A stretch of 64,000 nt of DNA, from assembly GCF_051297175.1 (NCBI RefSeq), contig NZ_JBINNY010000001.1, positions 2,356,001 to 2,420,000 on the forward strand, in the 5' to 3' direction. Shown here in pieces: positions 59,253-64,000 of the stretch. The stretch is from Dryocola sp051297175 (lineage in GTDB: Bacteria > Pseudomonadota > Gammaproteobacteria > Enterobacterales > Enterobacteriaceae). The position numbers and the translations under genes are program-made. Under the pieces are notes generated by a model that was not told the origin of the DNA, made no database searches, and saw nothing but the letters and a program-made list of their open reading frames with translations. How positions within the stretch are numbered: the stretch's first letter is position 1; every line of letters begins with the position of its first letter.

Positions 59253-61501
59253 GCAGCCTGACGACGCTTGCGGAAACGCAGTTCAGCCCGCATACGCTGA
59301 ATAAATACGCCACGCTGATGGCCGCAGGAAACGGCTACCTCGGCCTGCGGGCCTGCCACGAAGAGGCCTATTCGGATCAGACCCGCGGCATGTATCTGGC
59401 GGGGTTTTATCACCGCGCATCGGCGATTGAAACCACCGAGCTTGTGAACCTGCCGGACGTGCTGCAAATGCGCATCGAGCTGGATGGGGAGAACTTCACG
59501 CTGCTGTCCGGTACCATCCTCGACTACCGGCGCGAGCTGAATTATGCCAACGGCGAACTGCTGCGTCGGGTCGAATGGCGGGCGGCAAACGGAAAACGCT
59601 ACCTGATCGAATGCCGACGCTTCCTGTCTGCGGCGCGGCGTTCGCTGATCTGCTCGCGCATCGCCATTTCGCCGCTGGACGACGGGGCGTCGATTACCCT
59701 CAGCACCGGCATTGACGCCACGCAAACCAACAGCGGCCGCCAGCATCTGGACGAAACCAGCGTGCGCGTCTTTGAACAGCGCTATTTGCAGGGCAGCTAC
59801 CGCGCGCTCGACGGCAGCAACGAGGTGGTTATCAGCAGCTTTTGCGCGGTATCCCCTGAAACCAGCAGTAGCTTTTTTGCCAAAAATCGTCGGCTGACCC
59901 AGCACTGCACCGCCGAGATCCCCCAGGGCGAAACCTTTGAGCTGGTGAAAACGACGTGGGTCGCAAGCTCCCTCGACGCGGACTACCGGCCTGAAGGCTG
60001 CGGCGCACTTTCACTGGCGAGCCTGGTGGCGTGCGTCGAGCTTGGCTACGACAGGCTGCTCGCTGAGTCCAGCGCCCGCTGGCGTGACATGTGGCAGCGC
60101 AGCCGCGTAGTTGTCGACAGCGACAACGCTCGGGACCAGCACGCGCTTGATTTCGCGCTCTATCACCTGTTTGCCATGACGCCGACGCACGGCGAACGGT
60201 GCAGCATCGCCGCGAAGGGGTTAACGGGCGAGGGCTACAAGGGCCACATTTTCTGGGATACCGAAGTGTTCCTCCTGCCGTTCCATCTGATGACCCAGCC
60301 GCAGGTGGCCCGCAGCCTGCTGAGCTACCGCTGGCACAACCTGGCTGGCGCGCGCGCAAAGGCGGTGAAAAACGGCTACGCGGGAGCCTTGTTCCCATGG
60401 GAAAGCGCGTGGTCGGGCGAAGAGGAAACGCCCGAGTTTGCGGCTATCAATATCCGCACCGGGCTGCGGCAGAAGGTTGCCTCGGCGCTGGCGGAGCATC
60501 ATCTGGTCGCGGACATTGCCTGGGCGGTAGAAAGCTATTATCAGGCCACCGGCGACGAGGCGTTTATGCGCGAGCGCGGGGTGGAACTGTTGACGGAAAC
60601 CGCGCGGTTCTGGATTAGCCGGACGGTGGAGGTGAACGGCAGGCTCGAACTGCACGACGTTATTGGCCCGGACGAGTACACCGAGCACGTGAACAACAAC
60701 GCTTACACCAGCTACCTCGCGCATTACAACGTTGAGCTGGCGCTGCGCTACGCGAACGACGACTGGGCCTGGAGGCGGCAGGCGGAAGATTTTCTTGCAC
60801 GTCTGCGGCTGCCCCAGCCGGACGATCGTCAGCTTATCGAGCAGGACGACACCTTCTTTAGCAAGCCAACGATTGACCTGACGAAATACAAAATGCAGCA
60901 GGGTACGCAGGCCATTTTGCTCGACTATTCCCGCGCCGAGGTCAACGAAATGCAGATCCTCAAGCAGGCCGACGTGGTGATGCTCTGCTACATGCTGCCA
61001 TGGCGGTTTACGCCCCGGCAGCACGAGGCCAATCTCGACTACTACGAGCCGCGCACCATCCACGACTCGTCGCTAAGCAAGGCGATTCACGGCGTGGTCG
61101 CCGCCCGCTGCGGGCGTGCGGAACAGGCCTGGCAGCTCTGGCAGCAGGCGTGTCTTATCGACCTGGGTGACGAGCCGCACAGCTGCGACGACGGCATTCA
61201 CGCGGCGGCGACGGGGGCCATCTGGCTAGGCGCGGTGCAGGGCTTCGCCGGACTGAGCGTTCAGCGGGGCGAGCTGCATCTGAATCCCTGCCTGCCGCAG
61301 GCTTTGCGCTCGATTGCGCTGCCGTTTTACTGGCAGGGTGAGCGCATAGAGCTGACCGTGACGCAGCGGCAGATTTCTCTTTCAAAGACATCGGTAAAAC
61401 CGTTCGTCATCTGGCTTGGGCAGGAGCGCGTTGTCATACGCGAAGCTGAATTTTGCACGCCCGTAGCTGGGAGCGGTACCACGGCGGGGAGCTGGCAATG
61501 A
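59249..61501 (+). CDS. ycjT: YcjT, kojibiose-type phosphorylase (GH65)
   Basis: A 750-residue glycoside hydrolase family 65 phosphorylase matching E. coli YcjT (755 aa), a kojibiose phosphorylase giving glucose and beta-glucose 1-phosphate. The catalytic acid glutamate lies in HDVIGPDEYTEHVNNNAYTSY-type sequence (around 468-488), and FWDTEVFLLPFH is also conserved. It overlaps ycjU by 4 bp; YcjU uses its product. Confidence 0.94.
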   Translation: MSSLTTLAETQFSPHTLNKYATLMAAGNGYLGLRACHEEAYSDQTRGMYLAGFYHRASAIETTELVNLPDVLQMRIELDGENFTLLSGTILDYRRELNYANGELLRRVEWRAANGKRYLIECRRFLSAARRSLICSRIAISPLDDGASITLSTGIDATQTNSGRQHLDETSVRVFEQRYLQGSYRALDGSNEVVISSFCAVSPETSSSFFAKNRRLTQHCTAEIPQGETFELVKTTWVASSLDADYRPEGCGALSLASLVACVELGYDRLLAESSARWRDMWQRSRVVVDSDNARDQHALDFALYHLFAMTPTHGERCSIAAKGLTGEGYKGHIFWDTEVFLLPFHLMTQPQVARSLLSYRWHNLAGARAKAVKNGYAGALFPWESAWSGEEETPEFAAINIRTGLRQKVASALAEHHLVADIAWAVESYYQATGDEAFMRERGVELLTETARFWISRTVEVNGRLELHDVIGPDEYTEHVNNNAYTSYLAHYNVELALRYANDDWAWRRQAEDFLARLRLPQPDDRQLIEQDDTFFSKPTIDLTKYKMQQGTQAILLDYSRAEVNEMQILKQADVVMLCYMLPWRFTPRQHEANLDYYEPRTIHDSSLSKAIHGVVAARCGRAEQAWQLWQQACLIDLGDEPHSCDDGIHAAATGAIWLGAVQGFAGLSVQRGELHLNPCLPQALRSIALPFYWQGERIELTVTQRQISLSKTSVKPFVIWLGQERVVIREAEFCTPVAGSGTTAGSWQ

Positions 61502-62190
61502 AACCACAGGCGGTTATTTTCGATTTAGATGGCGTGGTGACCGATACCGCCCATCTGCATTTTATTGCCTGGCAGCAGGTAGCTCGCGAAATCGATATAG
61601 AGATCGACGAGCAGATTAACGAACGGCTTAAAGGCATCAGCCGCATGGGCTCGCTTGAGCTTATTCTGCGCGCTGGCGGTGCGGAGCAGCGGGTGAGCCA
61701 GCAGGCACGGCTGCGGCTGGCCGAACGCAAAAACGCGCTGTATGTGGCATCGCTAAAACAGCTCAGCCGGGATTCGGTGCTGCCGGGCATTGCGCCGCTG
61801 CTCGCAGAACTTCGCCAGCAGAAGGTTTTAGTCGGGCTGGCATCGGTATCGCTCAACGCGCCTGGCATTCTTAGCGCACTGGGGCTGAGCGACCGGTTCG
61901 ACTTTTGCGCCGACGCGGGCCGTATTAAAAACTCAAAGCCCGACCCGGAGATCTTTCTCGCCGCGTGCGCGGGGCTTGGCGTTAGGCCGCAGAACTGTAT
62001 CGGCATTGAAGACGCGCAGGCGGGGATTGCGGCGATTAACGGCTGCGGGATGGCTTCGGTCGGCATCGGCCCGCGGCTTGTCGACGCGGATCTGCTGCTG
62101 CCTTCCACGGCGGAACTGAGCTGGCCGCTTCTGCAAAGGCTTAGCGCTAAGACAGGTTTAACGGGCCGCGCGCGGCCAGATAACGAATAA
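61498..62190 (+). CDS. ycjU: YcjU, beta-phosphoglucomutase
   Basis: A 230-residue HAD-family mutase with the nucleophile motif VIFDLDGVVTDTAHLH, the C1-cap RLKGISRMGSLELIL, the motif KSKPDPE-type sequence NSKPDPEIF and GIEDAQAGI. It converts beta-glucose 1-phosphate from YcjT/YcjM-type reactions to glucose 6-phosphate. The ATG at 61498, overlapping the ycjT stop, follows GGGGAG. Confidence 0.93.
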   Translation: MKPQAVIFDLDGVVTDTAHLHFIAWQQVAREIDIEIDEQINERLKGISRMGSLELILRAGGAEQRVSQQARLRLAERKNALYVASLKQLSRDSVLPGIAPLLAELRQQKVLVGLASVSLNAPGILSALGLSDRFDFCADAGRIKNSKPDPEIFLAACAGLGVRPQNCIGIEDAQAGIAAINGCGMASVGIGPRLVDADLLLPSTAELSWPLLQRLSAKTGLTGRARPDNE

Positions 62191-62200
62191 GGGATAGACC

Positions 62201-63274
62201 ATGGCACAACTTTCGTTGCAGCACATTCAAAAGATCTATAACAATCAGGTTCACGTGGTGAAGGACTTCACCCTCGAAATCGAAGATAAAGAATTTATCG
62301 TTTTCGTCGGGCCGTCGGGCTGCGGCAAGTCCACGACGCTGCGCATGATCGCCGGGCTTGAGGAAATAACCAGCGGTAAGCTTCTGATCGACGGCGTTTG
62401 CATGAACGACGTGCCCGCCAAAGCGCGCGGCATTGCGATGGTGTTTCAGAACTACGCGCTCTATCCGCACATGTCCGTCTACGACAACATGGCGTTCGGG
62501 CTCAAAATGCAGAAGCTCGATGCGAAGATCATCGACGAGCGCGTGCAGTGGGCCGCGTCGATTCTGGGGCTGAAAACCTATCTGGATCGCCGCCCGGCCG
62601 CGTTATCCGGCGGGCAGCGTCAGCGCGTGGCGCTGGGGCGCGCGATCGTGCGCGAGGCTGGGGTATTCCTGATGGATGAACCGCTGTCCAACCTCGACGC
62701 CCGGCTGCGCGTGCAGATGCGCGCGGAAATCAGCAAGCTGCATCAGAAGCTGAACACCACCATGATTTACGTCACCCACGATCAGACCGAGGCGATGACC
62801 ATGGCGACGCGCATCGTGATCATGAAGGACGGCATCATACAGCAGGTTGGCGCGCCGAAAACGGTCTACAACCATCCGGCGAATATTTTCGTGGCGGGCT
62901 TTATCGGCTCGCCTTCAATGAACTTTATTCGCGGCACCGTCGATAACGGCTATTTCATTACCGAAACGCTTAAGCTGCCGTTGCCCGAAGGGAAAATTGA
63001 GCCGCTGCGCGAATATCAGCATAGGCCGGTCATTCTGGGTATTCGTCCTGAGGATATTATTACGGATGAAACGGGAGAGGGCGTAGACGCGTATATTACC
63101 GTGGCCGAGCTAACCGGCGCAGAATTTATGCTTTATGTCACCGTCGGCGGGCACGAGCTGACCCTGCGCGCCAATTCCGACGTGGATTATCGTGCGGCGC
63201 AAAATATTAAAATAGCCTTCGATATGAACAAGAGTCACTTTTTTGATGCTGAAACTGAATTCGCGATTGAGTGA
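62201..63274 (+). CDS. ycjV: YcjV, sugar ABC transporter ATPase
   Basis: A 357-residue MalK/UgpC/MsmK-type ATPase. Walker A is GPSGCGKST, the signature is LSGGQRQRVALGRA, Walker B is VFLMDEPLSNLDA, and a TOBE/regulatory C-terminal domain (about 240-355) is complete. The frame is open throughout, so the gene looks functional here, whereas the copy in E. coli K-12 is listed as a pseudogene as I recall. It should power YcjNOP. Confidence 0.93.
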   Translation: MAQLSLQHIQKIYNNQVHVVKDFTLEIEDKEFIVFVGPSGCGKSTTLRMIAGLEEITSGKLLIDGVCMNDVPAKARGIAMVFQNYALYPHMSVYDNMAFGLKMQKLDAKIIDERVQWAASILGLKTYLDRRPAALSGGQRQRVALGRAIVREAGVFLMDEPLSNLDARLRVQMRAEISKLHQKLNTTMIYVTHDQTEAMTMATRIVIMKDGIIQQVGAPKTVYNHPANIFVAGFIGSPSMNFIRGTVDNGYFITETLKLPLPEGKIEPLREYQHRPVILGIRPEDIITDETGEGVDAYITVAELTGAEFMLYVTVGGHELTLRANSDVDYRAAQNIKIAFDMNKSHFFDAETEFAIE

Positions 63275-63289
63275 TATTTAACTGTACCC

Positions 63290-63310
63290 TGCCGGAGATT
63301 CTCGCCGGCA
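63290..63310 (+). terminator. Hairpin between ycjV and ompG
   Basis: TGCCGG (63290-63295) and CCGGCA (63305-63310) form a short stem followed by TTCTTTCG. It may attenuate read-through into ompG. Confidence 0.45.
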
Positions 63311-63348
63311 TTCTTTCGTAAGCTGTTATTTTAACAAGGACCACCTTA

Positions 63349-64000
63349 ATGAAAAGACTGTTGCAATGCGCGGCGTTATTCGCCTGCGCTGGAGCCGCCT
63401 GCGCGCAGGCCGGGGAAGAGAAAAGCTGGCACTATAATATCGGTGCAATGTATGAAATAGAAAACGTCGAAGGGCAGGCGGACGATAAAGACGGTTTATA
63501 TGAACCTTCCGTCTATTTTAACGCCTCGTGGGGAGACTGGAGCATTGCACTGACCATGTATCAGGAAGGTGCCGCAGATTACGGTAACTTTACGCGCGGA
63601 ACCTATTTTAACCGTCCGGAAATGGATATTCGCTATCAGTTTTATGAGGCAGAAGGCGGCACCTTCGGCTTTACCTCCGGCGTTCGTAATTACGGCTACC
63701 ATTTTAAAAATGAAGACGGGTCCAACAACGGCACCGCCAATACCCAGCGCTATAAGTTCATGCCGGATTATTTAATTAAAATCAACGATGACTGGAGCTT
63801 TGGCGGCTGGCTGGCGTATTACCGCTTCGATAACGATCTTGATAAAACCGGCTATTCCGACAGCCGTGTTGAAACGGAAACCGGCGTCACCTGGCGAATC
63901 AACGAAACCTTCTCTCTGCGCGCCAATTACTATCTCGAACGTGGCTTTAATACCGACAGCGATAAAAACAACGGCGAGTTCTCAACGCAGGAGATGCGCA
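63349..64000 (+). CDS. ompG: OmpG, monomeric outer-membrane porin (5' part)
   Basis: The gene starts at 63349 after AAGGA and runs off the window, giving about 217 of the usual ~300 residues. A signal peptide (cleavage near CAQA) and the mature WHYNIGAMYEIENVEG match E. coli OmpG, a 14-strand monomeric porin for larger sugars. YYLERGFNTDSDKNNGEFST near the end is also conserved. It ends the ycj sugar operon, presumably admitting the glucoside across the outer membrane. Confidence 0.93.
   Translation, partial: MKRLLQCAALFACAGAACAQAGEEKSWHYNIGAMYEIENVEGQADDKDGLYEPSVYFNASWGDWSIALTMYQEGAADYGNFTRGTYFNRPEMDIRYQFYEAEGGTFGFTSGVRNYGYHFKNEDGSNNGTANTQRYKFMPDYLIKINDDWSFGGWLAYYRFDNDLDKTGYSDSRVETETGVTWRINETFSLRANYYLERGFNTDSDKNNGEFSTQEMR

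Overview
The window is chromosomal DNA from an enterobacterium (Enterobacteriaceae; Enterobacter/Cronobacter/Cedecea-like, genus not resolvable by eye). Three things support this: long blocks in the same order as E. coli K-12 (opgD-rimL-ydcK-tehAB-ydcL-ydcO-ydcN-rlhA, then pdeR-rnb-yciW-fabI, sapABCDF, pspFABCD, ycjMNOPQRSTUV-ompG), near-identical protein lengths, and a GC-rich composition throughout except in one short island. No rRNA, tRNA, insertion sequence, CRISPR array or complete prophage was seen.

Layout. 1-8.7 kb: the 3' end of a periplasmic amino-acid-binding protein gene, the Tat-exported glucan protein OpgD, a HicAB toxin-antitoxin pair with a periodic operator, a urate hydroxylase (HpxO) with a VOC protein, RimL, YdcK, and tehAB behind an NsrR-like box. 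A tandem array of seven REP-like units on a ~51-bp period follows tehB. 9-20 kb: lipoprotein YdcL, a DMT exporter with a divergent AraC regulator, and the BenE-type transporter YdcO with the cupin regulator YdcN (SutR) around a palindromic operator. A sulfur module (SsuA-like and SsuD-like proteins, a thiol dioxygenase and a four-domain rhodanese) is inserted between ydcN and rlhA, which are neighbours in E. coli.

20-27 kb is the most unusual stretch. It holds a DSF-type quorum-sensing pair: the synthase RpfF (+ strand) and its PAS-GGDEF-EAL receptor RpfR/PdeR (- strand), placed convergently. Between them lies an AT-rich island of four tandem paralogous genes for small papain-like proteins. 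Their Cys/His/Asp spacing fits the YopT/AvrPphB (C58) family. A decayed copy of the rpfR 3' end sits between the third and fourth paralogue, so the array grew by duplication at the rpfR border. This is also where two blocks that are apart in E. coli (ydcP/rlhA and yciR/pdeR) are joined.

27-41 kb: rnb, yciW and fabI, then a complete TMAO respiration locus (torD-torA-torC, torR, torT, torS) with four tor boxes, located between fabI and sapF. In E. coli it lies elsewhere. 41-51 kb: sapFDCBA, a gene fusing a tyrosine-phosphatase domain to an autotransporter barrel, then pspF with a divergent sigma-54 promoter and pspABCD (no pspE). 51-64 kb: the glucoside/guloside pathway operon: phosphorylase YcjM, ABC importer YcjNOP, the epimerisation enzymes YcjQRS, kojibiose-type phosphorylase YcjT, beta-phosphoglucomutase YcjU, an apparently intact ATPase YcjV, and the porin OmpG, which is cut by the window end.
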